Source of the DNA: Paraburkholderia silvatlantica | Lineage (GTDB): Bacteria; Pseudomonadota; Gammaproteobacteria; Burkholderiales; Burkholderiaceae | Assembly: GCF_003096715.1 (NCBI RefSeq) | Contig: NZ_QEOL01000005.1 | Location: 1-64,000, forward strand | Length of the DNA: 64,000 nucleotides | Direction of reading: 5' to 3' | In this document: positions 45,244 through 54,350 of the stretch, piece by piece | Numbering within the stretch: the stretch's first letter is position 1 | How the letters are laid out: every line of letters begins with the position of its first letter | The notes under the pieces: generated by a model | The model's database searches: none | What the model was told of the DNA's origin: nothing | Seen by the model: only the letters and a program-made list of their open reading frames with translations | Program-made: the position numbers and the translations under genes

Positions 45244-46446
45244 TCAAGCCTGTTCGTGCGAATGCTTGCCAGCCATGAAGCGCGCGTATGCGGCAAGCTT
45301 CGACGCTCCCGTTCCCGAGGTGTGTTCGCACTCCGGACAAATGAATTCGAAGCCATCGTCCACTTCGGACAACTCCGGTTCCCCTTCGTGACAGTTAGGA
45401 CAACGCGCGGGCAAGGCGACGTGACCGTCGACCACGGTGCCGAGACTCGCCAGTTCGGCCGCGCCCAGCCGGCCCGCAGCGGCGAGTGAACAAAGCAATG
45501 ACGCGACCGGGGTGTCGAGTCCCTGCTGCCCGCGCAATGCCGTGACCTGCCGCGTGAGCACGTCCACCTCGTCGGACCGTTCGCGCAGCACGGCGTCGAG
45601 CCGGTCGGCGCGGGCCTTCGCCGTCGCCAGCTGCTGGATGAAATCGAATTCCTTCTTGCTGGCATCGCGCTGGGCCGCCTGCCAGGTCGACGACATCGAG
45701 CGTAACGAATCCAGTTCGACCAGCATGGGCTTGACGCGCCGTTCGGCCTCGGCGAGCGCGTCCTTGATCTGCTGCGCGTAGTGCTCGGTGCTCTTGCGCA
45801 TTTCCTCGTGCAAGCCGTCGATGCGATCGCGCAACCCCGCGTTGGTGGTCTGCTCAGCCTCGACCCGCTTGCGCAGGGCGTCGTTTTCCATCTCCAGACG
45901 CTGTACCAGCACTTCGCGATTGCCATGCGCCGCGACGCCCTGCGCGGATGCCGCGGCGAGTTGGCTTTCGAGTTCGCGCACCCGCTCATAGGCCGCTTCC
46001 ACGCGTGCTTCGCTGCGTTGCAGCATTTCATCGGCGGCCAAACGTCGGGCCTCGGCCTCCCGGGTTGCGTGCTCGGCATCGAGGCGGCCGGCTTCGATTT
46101 CCGTGCGTTCGGCCTGCAGGGCTTCGCCCGCGAGCGCGAGCGCTTCCTCGAAGAGTGCGCCTAGCAGCTCGCCGGCACGCTCTTCCAGCGCGGGCGGAAT
46201 CGCGCCAGCGCCCACACGCACTTTGGAGGTCGCGCGAATGCGCTGCCAGAAAAGCTCGATATCTTTGGGGATGTCGCTGGCGCTTCCGGTTTGGGTCAAC
46301 TCACGGACGGCAGCCATCGAGGGCTTGATTTCGAAATCGAAGAACAAGCGTTTGCAGGCATGTAAGGACAGTTCCTGCCTGCGTGCTCCGTTTTTACGCA
46401 AACCCTCGATTTCTTCGCGGATTGTCTGGCGGTCTTGGTCTCGCAT
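45244..46446 (-). CDS. KfrA-like DNA-binding coiled-coil protein with C-terminal zinc ribbon
   Basis: From the ATG at 46446 the 400-residue protein has an N-terminal KfrA_N-type domain (QTIREEIEGLRKNGARRQEL, and SMAAVRELTQTGSASDIPKD), a long coiled coil (residues about 100-300, Ala/Glu/Arg-rich) and a C-terminal zinc ribbon with two CxxC pairs (CPNCHEGEPELSEVD, then FICPECEHTSG, about residues 340-375). KfrA proteins of plasmids bind their own promoter and help stabilise the plasmid. The zinc ribbon is an addition I do not recall in classical KfrA. Divergent intergenic DNA to the iterons follows. Confidence 0.8.
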   Translation of the reverse strand: MRDQDRQTIREEIEGLRKNGARRQELSLHACKRLFFDFEIKPSMAAVRELTQTGSASDIPKDIELFWQRIRATSKVRVGAGAIPPALEERAGELLGALFEEALALAGEALQAERTEIEAGRLDAEHATREAEARRLAADEMLQRSEARVEAAYERVRELESQLAAASAQGVAAHGNREVLVQRLEMENDALRKRVEAEQTTNAGLRDRIDGLHEEMRKSTEHYAQQIKDALAEAERRVKPMLVELDSLRSMSSTWQAAQRDASKKEFDFIQQLATAKARADRLDAVLRERSDEVDVLTRQVTALRGQQGLDTPVASLLCSLAAAGRLGAAELASLGTVVDGHVALPARCPNCHEGEPELSEVDDGFEFICPECEHTSGTGASKLAAYARFMAGKHSHEQA

Positions 46447-46844
46447 ATTCGTCTTCTCGGCAGAGGAGTGGACGAATAATAACAAATTACGTTCTATTTG
46501 ATACGTTTCTGAGTATCGGGATTGCCGGCGGTAGCGAAACGGCCATCGAGGGGCTTTTTATCTTGTCGCGAGAGGAACTCGGCGTGAACTTTCCGTGAAA
46601 CAAATCGAACTTTGTTTCATAAGTTCTTGTAAACGTGGAAATTTATCATCTGATTCTACTGCGATCCGTTGTTTCACGCGAGCGGGCTCCAGGACTTGCC
46701 GTGGTGGCTGGTTTGGAATGTGGATATCCGGGATAGCTCGCGGGGGATTCTTGCTTGAGAGATATAAAAGTAAACACCTTGATACCGGTTAAAAACGTTA
46801 ACGCCACGGCAAACCCTTGCTTGGCGGGGCTTTCCGACCGATCA

Positions 46845-48263
46845 GGTGAAGCTTTACGGGACCCAGGGTGAGCGCCTGCGGGACAGATGGGTGGCGGGCT
46901 TCGGGAGAGCCGGTGAGCCACTGCAGGAGAGGACGTGAGCGGGTTCAGGAGCGGGGAGATTCTTGACTTCCCGGCAAGGGTGAGGCGATACGGGAGGCCA
47001 TGGCCGGGCAGATCGCGCACAGCCGGGCTCGGCCTCGATGTTACGGAAAATGCAACGGTGAGCGGATTCGGGAGCGGCGATTCGCGCCATTTTTCGGCGA
47101 AATCGAGGGGCTGAAACGCGTGGGGTGAGAAGGATCGGGAAAAAATGCGGATCGAAGGTGAAGTTTTTCGGGAGTCGATGCCCAAAATCGGGCAAAAAAG
47201 GCGTTTTTGGCGCCCAGAGGTGAGCTTTTTCGGGAGCTCGCATGCGAGCCGTGCGGATCTGCCGGGTGCTCGGAGGACGCTCCCGAGGACTTTTTGCGAT
47301 AGAAGGTGAGAATTTTCGGGAGATTGCCGTGGTGCCGCGAAACCCGGAGCGTCGGCGGGCGCCTGGGTGGAAAAGGTGAGGCTTTTCGGGGGTGGTTTTT
47401 GGCATGTTTCGTGCCCAAGGTGAGGAGATTCGGGAGAAAGTTGGCGTTCACTGCGCTGCAGATGCCGAGATTACGGGGTCCAGGATGGGACTTCTGCCGT
47501 TTTGAATCCAGCTTGGGTGAAAATATTCGGGAGCGTTTTCTCGCCAAACTCGCACCTGGCCCAATCTGGCATCTCGATCGGAGGTGAGGTAATACGGGAG
47601 CCGATATCGCCTTTCCCCACCGACCATGCATGTGGATAAGTCACGGAATCCATTGGTTTTTCTTTTCGGCGCCATGAATGGTGAGGACTTCCGGGAGGCG
47701 CCATGACGGTGCAGCACTGCGGTACCTCGGCGCAAAGGGTGAGGGTTTTCGGGAGCGATTGCGGCGTGGCAGTCGCCACGACGGCCTTCGGGAGCGGATC
47801 GTAGTGTCCAGTCAGTGCGACGGCAGGTGAGATTTTTCGGGATACATGAGGCACATGTCGGCACCTCCTCGATGAATGGGTCCTTCGATTGCCGTGCCGG
47901 GCAGCCTTTGCCGCCACAACCGGGGCTGGTTGAGCGCTTTGTCCGGACGACGCGCCCTGTTTTGTTGCAGCGCGATCGCGCCATCGCGGATATCTTGGGC
48001 GGCATGCGGTTGCTCGCCAGGATTCCGCGACCCTCGACGGGCTTTTTCACTGGCCGCATGAAAATATTTGAGGTGAGCTAATACGGGAGCCCATGGCGAC
48101 CCTTGGCGCAGCACCCGGAATGCAGCATCCGGCCGGATCGTGCATGACGCAAAGCGCCCCGCCGGATGGGCGTCCGGCGAAAGGTGAGGCGATACGGGAA
48201 GGTGTCGCGGTGAGCCACGCGCGCGAGATGCGCATCACCGGCAATGGTGAGGCAGGCCCTATA
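46845..48263 (+). repeat. Iteron array of the replication origin (about 20 copies)
   Basis: The 18-bp repeat GGTGAGNNNNTTCGGGAG occurs in direct orientation at 46845, 46867, 46912, 46934, 46979, 47057, 47124, 47157, 47219, 47305, 47375, 47419, 47516, 47583, 47680, 47738, 47826, 48072 and 48183, with weaker copies at 46889 and 48246. The first five or six are 22 bp apart, the rest are spaced irregularly (33-246 bp). A second form ends ATACGGGAG or ATACGGGAA (46979, 47583, 48072, 48183). The array points toward rep at 48320. A DnaA box (47631-47639) lies inside. These are the expected binding sites of a Rep_3 initiator. Confidence 0.9.
47631..47639 (-). other. DnaA box inside the iteron array
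   Basis: TGTGGATAA is the exact reverse complement of TTATCCACA. It lies between the iterons at 47583 and 47680, as in many iteron origins that use both DnaA and Rep. Confidence 0.75.
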
Positions 48264-48319
48264 GACGCCTATCACCACAGACGGTATCCTTTCGCGAAAT
48301 TCTCTCCTCGACCCGACGC

Positions 48320-49678
48320 ATGGCCACGAAGCGCGTGAAAAAGACCGATGTGGTAAGCCCCAGCTCGGCGGAATTGCGCAAGGCCGTCGAGGCGATCGCG
48401 ATCCAGCCGAAGAGCGGCAAGATCACCCTGCTGACACGCAAGCTGTTCAACGTTCTGCTGGCCGTCGCCCAGCAGGCCGACGAGTCTGGCGATACCTACC
48501 GTGCGCTGCTTTCCGACATCGTCGCCAACTCGGCGTTCGATTCGAACGATACGGCGCTCGTGAAGGAGCACCTGCGCCGCATGGTGTCGGTGCAGGTCGA
48601 ATGGAGCCAGGGCACGTCGAGCCAGAAGCCCGGCCGCAAGTGGGGTATCTCCACGCTGATTGCGGACGCGGAAATTCTCGAGGATCCGCAAACCCGTCGC
48701 GTCTGGGTGGAGTTCTCGTTTGCGCCGAAGATCAAGAAGAAGCTGCTGGATCCGGTTCAGTACGCGCGCCTGAGCCTGCAATTCCAGAGTCAGTTGCGCA
48801 GCAGCGCGGGGCTGGCGCTCTACGAGATCTGCGTGCGCTATCTGACCAACCCCAGCCACCTGACGATGCGCGAGACCTGGGAGTGGTGGCGTCCGATCCT
48901 GTCCGGCACCCCCGACACCGAAGCGGGCGACGAAGCCAAACGCGAATACAAGTACTTCAAGCGCGATTATCTGCGGCCCGCGATTGCCGAGGTCAACGCG
49001 GTGACGAACATCTTCGTCGAATTGATCGAGCATCGCGAAGGGCGCCGGGTCGCCGAAATCCAGTTTCGCGTGACCGAGCGCAAACAGCCGATGCTCGCGC
49101 TCGACGAGCATCCGAATGTGTTCGACAGCACGCTCGTCGACCGCATGGTCAAGATCGGGATTCCGCTCAAGGAAGCACAGTCGCTTTACGCCGACAGCGA
49201 GGAAAACCGCATTCGCGCCGCGTTGCAGTTGACCGAACAGCGCATGCGCAGTACGAGCTTGCCGCCGGTACGCAGCGCCGCGGCGCTGTTCAAGGACGCG
49301 TTGAAGAAGGGCTACGCGCCGCCGGTCGAGGCGGCGGCAGGCACCACACCGGCCGTTGGCCGAGGCGCGGCGGCAGCGGTGACGGCCGACGATCCGAAGG
49401 CGCGGCTGCTCGACGAATATGCGGCGTATCGACGTAAGGAAGCGCGCTCGCTCTATGAGGAGCAGGGCGACATGGAGCGCGAACTGGCGCGTCAGTCGTT
49501 TGAGACGGATGAATTGCCGGGGCTGGGCTCGCATTTGCGCGACGACTGGCGTCGTCGCGGGCTGGAATCGAAACTGGCCGATACCGCGTTTTTCGACTGG
49601 CTCGCGCGCAAGACCTGGGGCGAACCGACCGATGGCGATCTGCTCGCGTTCACGCTGAGCCAGACGCGCGCTGCCTGA
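48320..49678 (+). CDS. Rep_3-type replication initiator protein
   Basis: The 452-residue protein has two winged-helix domains: the first (about 30-160) with SGKITLLTRKLFNVLLAVAQ and LVKEHLRRMVSVQVEW, the second (about 160-270) with LYEICVRYLTNPSHLTMRET, YKYFKRDYLRPAIAEVN and VAEIQFRVTERKQ. This matches Rep_3 initiators that bind iterons. The C-terminal 180 residues are an extension, with a helical part and RSLYEEQGDMERELARQSFE, longer than in most plasmids. It lies right after the iterons, which share its orientation, and convergent to parAB. It is the likely initiator of this replicon. Confidence 0.85.
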   Translation: MATKRVKKTDVVSPSSAELRKAVEAIAIQPKSGKITLLTRKLFNVLLAVAQQADESGDTYRALLSDIVANSAFDSNDTALVKEHLRRMVSVQVEWSQGTSSQKPGRKWGISTLIADAEILEDPQTRRVWVEFSFAPKIKKKLLDPVQYARLSLQFQSQLRSSAGLALYEICVRYLTNPSHLTMRETWEWWRPILSGTPDTEAGDEAKREYKYFKRDYLRPAIAEVNAVTNIFVELIEHREGRRVAEIQFRVTERKQPMLALDEHPNVFDSTLVDRMVKIGIPLKEAQSLYADSEENRIRAALQLTEQRMRSTSLPPVRSAAALFKDALKKGYAPPVEAAAGTTPAVGRGAAAAVTADDPKARLLDEYAAYRRKEARSLYEEQGDMERELARQSFETDELPGLGSHLRDDWRRRGLESKLADTAFFDWLARKTWGEPTDGDLLAFTLSQTRAA

Positions 49679-49833
49679 GTGTCAGGAGTGGCCGGCCCGC
49701 GCAATGCGGGGCGGTGGTGGTGGGGCCGCTCGGACAGGTCGGACCGTTCGGACGATTGGAAGGCATGAAACGAACCCGCCTCTGTCGTCGACGGTCCGCC
49801 CAATCAATCCATGGCGGCCGTCGACACATTTTC

Positions 49834-50913
49834 TTATTTCGTCTTCAGGATCTGCTCGATCTGCTGAAGTATCGCGTCGCGTCGATCTTTGGTGAGTCCC
49901 TTAAGGCGCAACTCCAGCCGGTCGTCGCCATATGACTTCAGGTCACCGACGGCGACGCCATCCAGTTTGATCTCCAGTCGTTGCGCGTAGCGTTGCCGCC
50001 CAGCCGGCTTCGGGCTTTCCTGCGCGCTCGCCCGGCCTTTGACGATATCCGCCACCTGACGTGTGCTGAGGTCGTCGGCCACGATGCGGTTGATGAGACG
50101 CAGCGTAGCCTCGGTGCCGCGCGCGCCGTGATAGCGCCCGACCTGATAGGCCATGTTCGAGCCAAAGCGGTCCGGGCGTGCCACCATTTCCTGCATGACA
50201 GATTCCGGCAACTTGCCGATTGATAGCGCAACTGCCACCGTCGATTCGTCGAGGCCGAGGTGATCGGCAAGTTCGCGTTGACTCTGAAAATGCTTTTCGT
50301 CGATGAATCGCTTCCACACCACCGCGTTATCGAAAACGGTTTGTGAATCGCGCTGTACGTTCAGATCGTAACCGAGTTTATAGCTCTGAATGCCGATCGG
50401 CAGGTCGACGACGATTGCCTTGACGACTTCCTTGTTCGCTTCTTTCAGGGCCCGCACGCGACGGCCGCCGTCGCTCACATAGTAGCTGCCCGGTGCCGCG
50501 TAATCGGGGATCACATGAATCGCCTGCTGCTGCCCTTGCTTCGCGAGATTGACAGCGAGTTCGGCGATCGACGCCTTCAGATAAAAGTGACGCGGATTGA
50601 AGGGACTCGGCTTGATGTCCTTGAGTGGCAACTCGATGATCTGCCCCGGACGGTAGCCCTGCGCGATGCGCCAGGCGCGGTATTCGACCGACTCGTTTTC
50701 GAGGCCGGGTGCATCGTCGAGAATCCGCTCGACGGCAGGTTCAAGGCCAGTCACAAGCGCAGGCTGACTTGAGCGCCCAGCAACTTCGCGCGTTTTTGGC
50801 TTGTCCTGGACCAGCCCGTCGATGGCGTTGAGGCGGTCGAGCGCAGTACGTTTTTCGCTGCTCGTCGTATCAGGGCGAGCCTGAAAGCCTTTGGCGAATT
50901 GGGAGGGTTTCAT
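49834..50913 (-). CDS. parB: ParB partition protein
   Basis: The 359-residue protein has an N-terminal ParB/Srx domain (IIELPLKDIKPSPFNPRHFY, then the SDGGRRVRALKEANKE motif, about residues 90-180), a central helix-turn-helix (QRELADHLGLDESTVAVALS) and a C-terminal domain. The GERR-type CTPase motif is present as GGRR. The AAGGA ribosome site lies at the edge of a parS palindrome (50922-50937). It is coupled to parA, 24 bp apart. Confidence 0.9.
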   Translation of the reverse strand: MKPSQFAKGFQARPDTTSSEKRTALDRLNAIDGLVQDKPKTREVAGRSSQPALVTGLEPAVERILDDAPGLENESVEYRAWRIAQGYRPGQIIELPLKDIKPSPFNPRHFYLKASIAELAVNLAKQGQQQAIHVIPDYAAPGSYYVSDGGRRVRALKEANKEVVKAIVVDLPIGIQSYKLGYDLNVQRDSQTVFDNAVVWKRFIDEKHFQSQRELADHLGLDESTVAVALSIGKLPESVMQEMVARPDRFGSNMAYQVGRYHGARGTEATLRLINRIVADDLSTRQVADIVKGRASAQESPKPAGRQRYAQRLEIKLDGVAVGDLKSYGDDRLELRLKGLTKDRRDAILQQIEQILKTK

Positions 50914-50921
50914 TCAGGGTC

Positions 50922-50937
50922 CTTTATGCGCATAAAG
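50922..50937. other. parS-like palindrome between parA and parB
   Basis: CTTTATGCGCATAAAG is a perfect 16-bp palindrome. It lies between the parA stop and the parB start, and its end (AAAG) is part of the parB ribosome site AAAGGA. Matches the Burkholderia secondary-chromosome parS as I recall it. Confidence 0.85.
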
Positions 50938-51600
50938 TCAGGGGAGCATGGCCGCGATCTCGTCGGCGCATGCGCGCACTTCCACTGCGGCGAGTCGAGC
51001 GCCGCGGTCGTTCATTTGCAGAACTGTCTGGCCCAATGCCATCGCCTGCTTGTACGCCTCACGTGTGGGGATCTGCGTTCTGAGCAGAGGGAAACCAAGC
51101 TCTTCGAGGGCACGCTTCAGCTCGCGGGTGAGCATGCGTTTTTCTTCGGTCTTGTTAAGCAGGAATACCGCGCGCAGATCTTCGTTCATGACCTGGGCCT
51201 GCTGGATAAGCTTCACGAGACCGACACTCGACCAGTAATCAGCTGGAGAAGACGAAGTCGGAATGACGGCGACGGTTGCGGCCAGCAGCACCACGCCCGA
51301 GACCTTTTCCGTGATCGACGGCGGGCAGTCCACGACGATCACGTCGTAGTCGTTGACGAATTTCTTGATCTCCCGGTGGATCTGGCCACCGGCTTCGGAA
51401 AGATTGACGACCGGAAACGGGATGCCGGTGTCACCATCGGCTGACGCACTGGCCCAATGGACCAGCGTGTTTTGGCCGTCGGCATCCACGACGAGAACCC
51501 GCTTTCCCTTCTCGTGAAAGGCCGCGCCGAGATGCATCGCGATCGTGCTCTTGCCGACCCCGCCCTTCTGCTGCGTGACTGCGATTATCTCTGCTGCCAA
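50938..51600 (-). CDS. parA: ParA partition ATPase
   Basis: From a TTG start at 51600 with AGGAG 9 bases upstream, the 220-residue protein has the deviant Walker A (QQKGGVGKST), Walker A' (VLVVDADGQ) and Walker B (DVIVVDCPPSI). It lacks an N-terminal helix-turn-helix, as in type Ib ParA. It moves the replicon by ParB-parS stimulated ATP hydrolysis. It forms an operon with parB. The spacing (25 bp) includes a parS site. Confidence 0.9.
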   Translation of the reverse strand: MAAEIIAVTQQKGGVGKSTIAMHLGAAFHEKGKRVLVVDADGQNTLVHWASASADGDTGIPFPVVNLSEAGGQIHREIKKFVNDYDVIVVDCPPSITEKVSGVVLLAATVAVIPTSSSPADYWSSVGLVKLIQQAQVMNEDLRAVFLLNKTEEKRMLTRELKRALEELGFPLLRTQIPTREAYKQAMALGQTVLQMNDRGARLAAVEVRACADEIAAMLP

Positions 51601-51703
51601 TTGGTATTCTCCTTTTTGCTATTAGGTTGGGATTTTACCTGGAATGTTTTTCAGTTCAATGATTTTTGGCGTAATTTGTGGCTGAATTAGCCATTCGGAC
51701 AAG

Positions 51704-51719
51704 GTTTATGCGCATAAAG
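51704..51719. other. parS-like site 2
   Basis: GTTTATGCGCATAAAG, 15 of 16 palindromic. It lies 104 bp upstream of the parA start. Confidence 0.8.
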
Positions 51720-51853
51720 CTCGAGGGCAGATGGAGATACCGCGTGACGGTCGCGTGCGGCACATGAATCCGTTCGGCGATGCCTTCGATGCGCGATACC
51801 GATCGGCGGCGTTAACGGGCGCACCGAAAAATGATCACGCGGGCCTCCCACCG

Positions 51854-51869
51854 CTTTATGCGCATAAAG
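51854..51869. other. parS-like site 3
   Basis: CTTTATGCGCATAAAG, a perfect match to site 1, 135 bp from site 2. The run of three sites within 1 kb supports this as the partition centre. Confidence 0.85.
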
Positions 51870-51930
51870 TCCGCGCCTTCCATCGCACCCCTTCGAGCAA
51901 GCGCGACTCGAAGACCTCAGCGCGAATCCA

Positions 51931-52002
51931 TACACGTGACCTCGATACACGTGACCTCGATACACGTGACCTCGATACACGTGACCTCGATACACGTGAC
52001 CC
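51931..52002. repeat. 15-bp tandem repeat with CACGTG (four full copies plus a partial)
   Basis: The unit TACACGTGACCTCGA occurs four times exactly plus 12 bp of a fifth. Every unit has a CACGTG palindrome. It lies 62 bp from parS site 3 and before arsC. It is likely to bind a protein or be a stretched operator; the 15-bp period is not a helical multiple. Confidence 0.9.
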
Positions 52003-52147
52003 ATAGCCAGCAAGCCGCGGCAAGAGAGCCAAGTCAGTCCTCGTCGGCGGAAGTTTCTTACGCGCGCCAACGTGCCCCCGGTAAAATCGCAGCGATGCTC
52101 CGGTCTCACCGAGGCTCACCCACCACTCCCCTCGGGCTTTCGACATC

Positions 52148-52501
52148 ATGATCACGATCTACCACAACCCCCGCTGCTCCAAGTCCCGTGCGGCTTGCGA
52201 GCTGGTTTCCACCGCGAAGGCGAACGAGCCAGTCGAGGTGATTGAATACCTGAAGCAGCCGCTCACCGTCGACCAACTGAAGGCATTGCATGCGATGCTG
52301 GGCGGCCCGCTGCTCGACATGATCCGCACCGGCGAAACCGAGTACACGGAACTCGGCCTCGATGCACCCGGCGTCACTGATGCTCAGCTCTACGAAGCAA
52401 TTGCGCGACATCCGATTCTGCTGCAGCGACCTGTCGTCGTACGCGATGGTCGCGCCGTGATCGGCCGCCCAACCGAAAACGTTGCTGCGCTGCTCGGTTG
52501 A
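52148..52501 (+). CDS. arsC: ArsC-family arsenate reductase (glutaredoxin type)
   Basis: The 117-residue protein starts MITIYHNPRCSKSRAACELV with the active-site cysteine in NPRCSKSR, and the conserved arginine in HPILLQRPVVVRDG (about residue 95). The arsenate reductase or YffB/Spx-like type cannot be separated from sequence alone. No ars operon genes are adjacent. It is next to the partition block. Confidence 0.85.
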   Translation: MITIYHNPRCSKSRAACELVSTAKANEPVEVIEYLKQPLTVDQLKALHAMLGGPLLDMIRTGETEYTELGLDAPGVTDAQLYEAIARHPILLQRPVVVRDGRAVIGRPTENVAALLG

Positions 52502-52679
52502 AATCGCTGGAATGAATGCGTTGGCTTGCCCACGCGCCAAAAGCGAGCGAATCGCGGGCGTCAATGTCTGCGTGCATGGACGAGGTGCAATCCTCGCCGT
52601 GCACGCATGAAAATTGCATCTTTGCTAACCTGCAGACGAATCCGACGCGAGGCCCGTGTTCATCGGCTCTCCCCGCAAG

Positions 52680-52740
52680 TTGTCCACAAGCTTATGCCCA
52701 AAATCTGTGGATAAATTCGCGCTACCCCCGGTTATCCACA
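52680..52740. other. Cluster of DnaA boxes
   Basis: TTGTCCACA at 52680-52688 (one mismatch), TGTGGATAA at 52706-52714 (reverse, perfect) and TTATCCACA at 52732-52740 (perfect). They are in an AT-richer gap of about 380 bp between arsC and the flavin reductase. It may be a second origin element or a DnaA-control region. Confidence 0.7.
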
Positions 52741-52883
52741 GCATCACACCGAACCACGCCGAACCACACCGACACCGATATCGGGCAGGCCCGGCTGAGC
52801 GCGCGCGCATCGCCGGAACGCGCAGGCGTCTATGATGAAGTTTCCTTCCACTGCGCTTCGTGCGCGCTTTCGAGGAAACCGAA

Positions 52884-53438
52884 ATGGCCTACAAAATCGC
52901 GGTTGTGGTCGGCAGTCTGCGCAAGGATTCATTCAACCGGCAACTCGCCCACGCGGTGACTTCGCTGGCCCCCGCCGATTTCACTTTTGAATATCTCGAC
53001 ATCGGCGTGCTGCCGCTCTACAGCCAGGATTACGACGCCGACTATCCCGAAGTGGCGCGCCGCTTCAAGCAGCAGATCGAAGCGGCCGACGCCCTGCTGT
53101 TCGTCACGCCCGAATACAACCGCTCGATTCCGGGCGTGCTGAAAAACGCGCTCGACTGGGGTTCGCGGCCGTGGGGCACGAATTCGTGGCGCGGCAAGCC
53201 GGGCGCGGTGCTCGGCACGTCGGTGGGGGCGACTGGCACAGCGCTCTCGCAGCAACATCTGCGCAATGTGCTCGCCTATCTCGACGTCGCGCTGCTCGGT
53301 CAGCCCGAGATGTTCATCAAGCACGACGCGAGCCGCATCAACGAGAAAGGCGAGATCGTCAACGAGGATACGCGCAAGTTCCTGCAGGGCTTCGTCGATA
53401 CCTATGTGGCCTGGGTCAAGCGCCAGCTCGGCCGCTGA
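52884..53438 (+). CDS. NADPH-dependent FMN reductase
   Basis: From the ATG at 52884 (AGGAAACC upstream) the 184-residue flavodoxin-fold protein starts YKIAVVVGSLRKDSFNRQLA, with FVTPEYNRSIPGVLKNALDW and GKPGAVLGTSVGATGTALSQ, typical of the ChrR/azoreductase-like group. It reduces quinones, chromate or azo dyes by FMN. A GTG at 52860 would add eight residues. Single gene. Confidence 0.85.
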   Translation: MAYKIAVVVGSLRKDSFNRQLAHAVTSLAPADFTFEYLDIGVLPLYSQDYDADYPEVARRFKQQIEAADALLFVTPEYNRSIPGVLKNALDWGSRPWGTNSWRGKPGAVLGTSVGATGTALSQQHLRNVLAYLDVALLGQPEMFIKHDASRINEKGEIVNEDTRKFLQGFVDTYVAWVKRQLGR

Positions 53439-53476
53439 CGCCTGATCACGCCCCCCGCCGCATTGGCGCGGGCGAC

Positions 53477-54196
53477 TCAGTGCAACGTGCGCCGCTGCCC
53501 CGGCATGTCTTTGTGATGCTCGGGCGTGTCTTCCTCGTACTCGAGGAATTCGTCCGGAATTTGCGGCGCGACGCCTGCTGCGGGTCGCGTCGCTTCGGGC
53601 GCGCCGGGAACGTCTACGTGATGCGCGCCCATCACCGCTCCGGCGCCGGGTGCGCTTGCGGAGGTGAGCACGGTCGCTTCGGCCTCGCTCGTCGGCCGCA
53701 TCGGCTCGACAGCGGGGTCGACGCTCGGGTTAGCGGAGGCTTGTTCGCGCGCGGCTTCAGCTTGCGCGGCGCGGCGGCGCATGGCGTCGGCGAACTCGGA
53801 GAGACCCAGTTCGTCGAGTGCCGAATGCTCGCGCGCGACCGGACGGTCCGTCGCGGGCCACGCCCACGGCGTGCCGCGTAGCGCGACTTCCGTCGCGTGT
53901 TCCTCGCGCAGCGTCTCGTACGCGAGGTTGGCGTGCGCCTCGTCGCTCACATGCACGCCGATGCGCACCGCTTCGCCCGGTGCAGGCGTCATGCCCGTCT
54001 GGGTCTCGGTGGTGCGACGCAGATCGCCCGTCGACGAGAATAAACTTCCCACGAGCCGCTCGATGCCGGCCAGCACGCCCTCGCTGCGCGCCGGCAGGTC
54101 GATGTCGTCCGCCGCGAAGCCGCGTTGCAGCAGCGCGTCCTGCGCGTGGCGTGCTTCGTCGTAGGTTTGGAAAACGCCGGTCACGGTCTGTTTCAT
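53477..54196 (-). CDS. General-stress-like protein with YflT-type domain
   Basis: From the ATG at 54196 (AAGGAGG upstream) the 239-residue protein starts KQTVTGVFQTYDEARHAQDA, the heat-induced stress protein YflT/GSP17M domain (residues 1-105), ending TPAPGEAVRIGVHVSDEAHA. The remaining half is alanine/glutamate/proline-rich and disordered. Probably a soluble stress protein. Role unknown. Confidence 0.75.
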   Translation of the reverse strand: MKQTVTGVFQTYDEARHAQDALLQRGFAADDIDLPARSEGVLAGIERLVGSLFSSTGDLRRTTETQTGMTPAPGEAVRIGVHVSDEAHANLAYETLREEHATEVALRGTPWAWPATDRPVAREHSALDELGLSEFADAMRRRAAQAEAAREQASANPSVDPAVEPMRPTSEAEATVLTSASAPGAGAVMGAHHVDVPGAPEATRPAAGVAPQIPDEFLEYEEDTPEHHKDMPGQRRTLH

Positions 54197-54350
54197 GGCA
54201 GCCTCCTTCGCCAGATGGCGACGCCTGCTCACATCATGCGCCGATTGTGCGTGGCTCGTGCATGCTGTGTGCGACGTCTAACCGCCTGATTCTGCGGGTC
54301 GTGCGGTCTGCCGCAAGCCCCGTGCCGCGAGGCGTGCCACTCGCGGCCGG

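Noticed and set aside
51931..52002. CRISPR array
   Set aside because: The 15-bp units abut without spacers; it is a simple tandem repeat.
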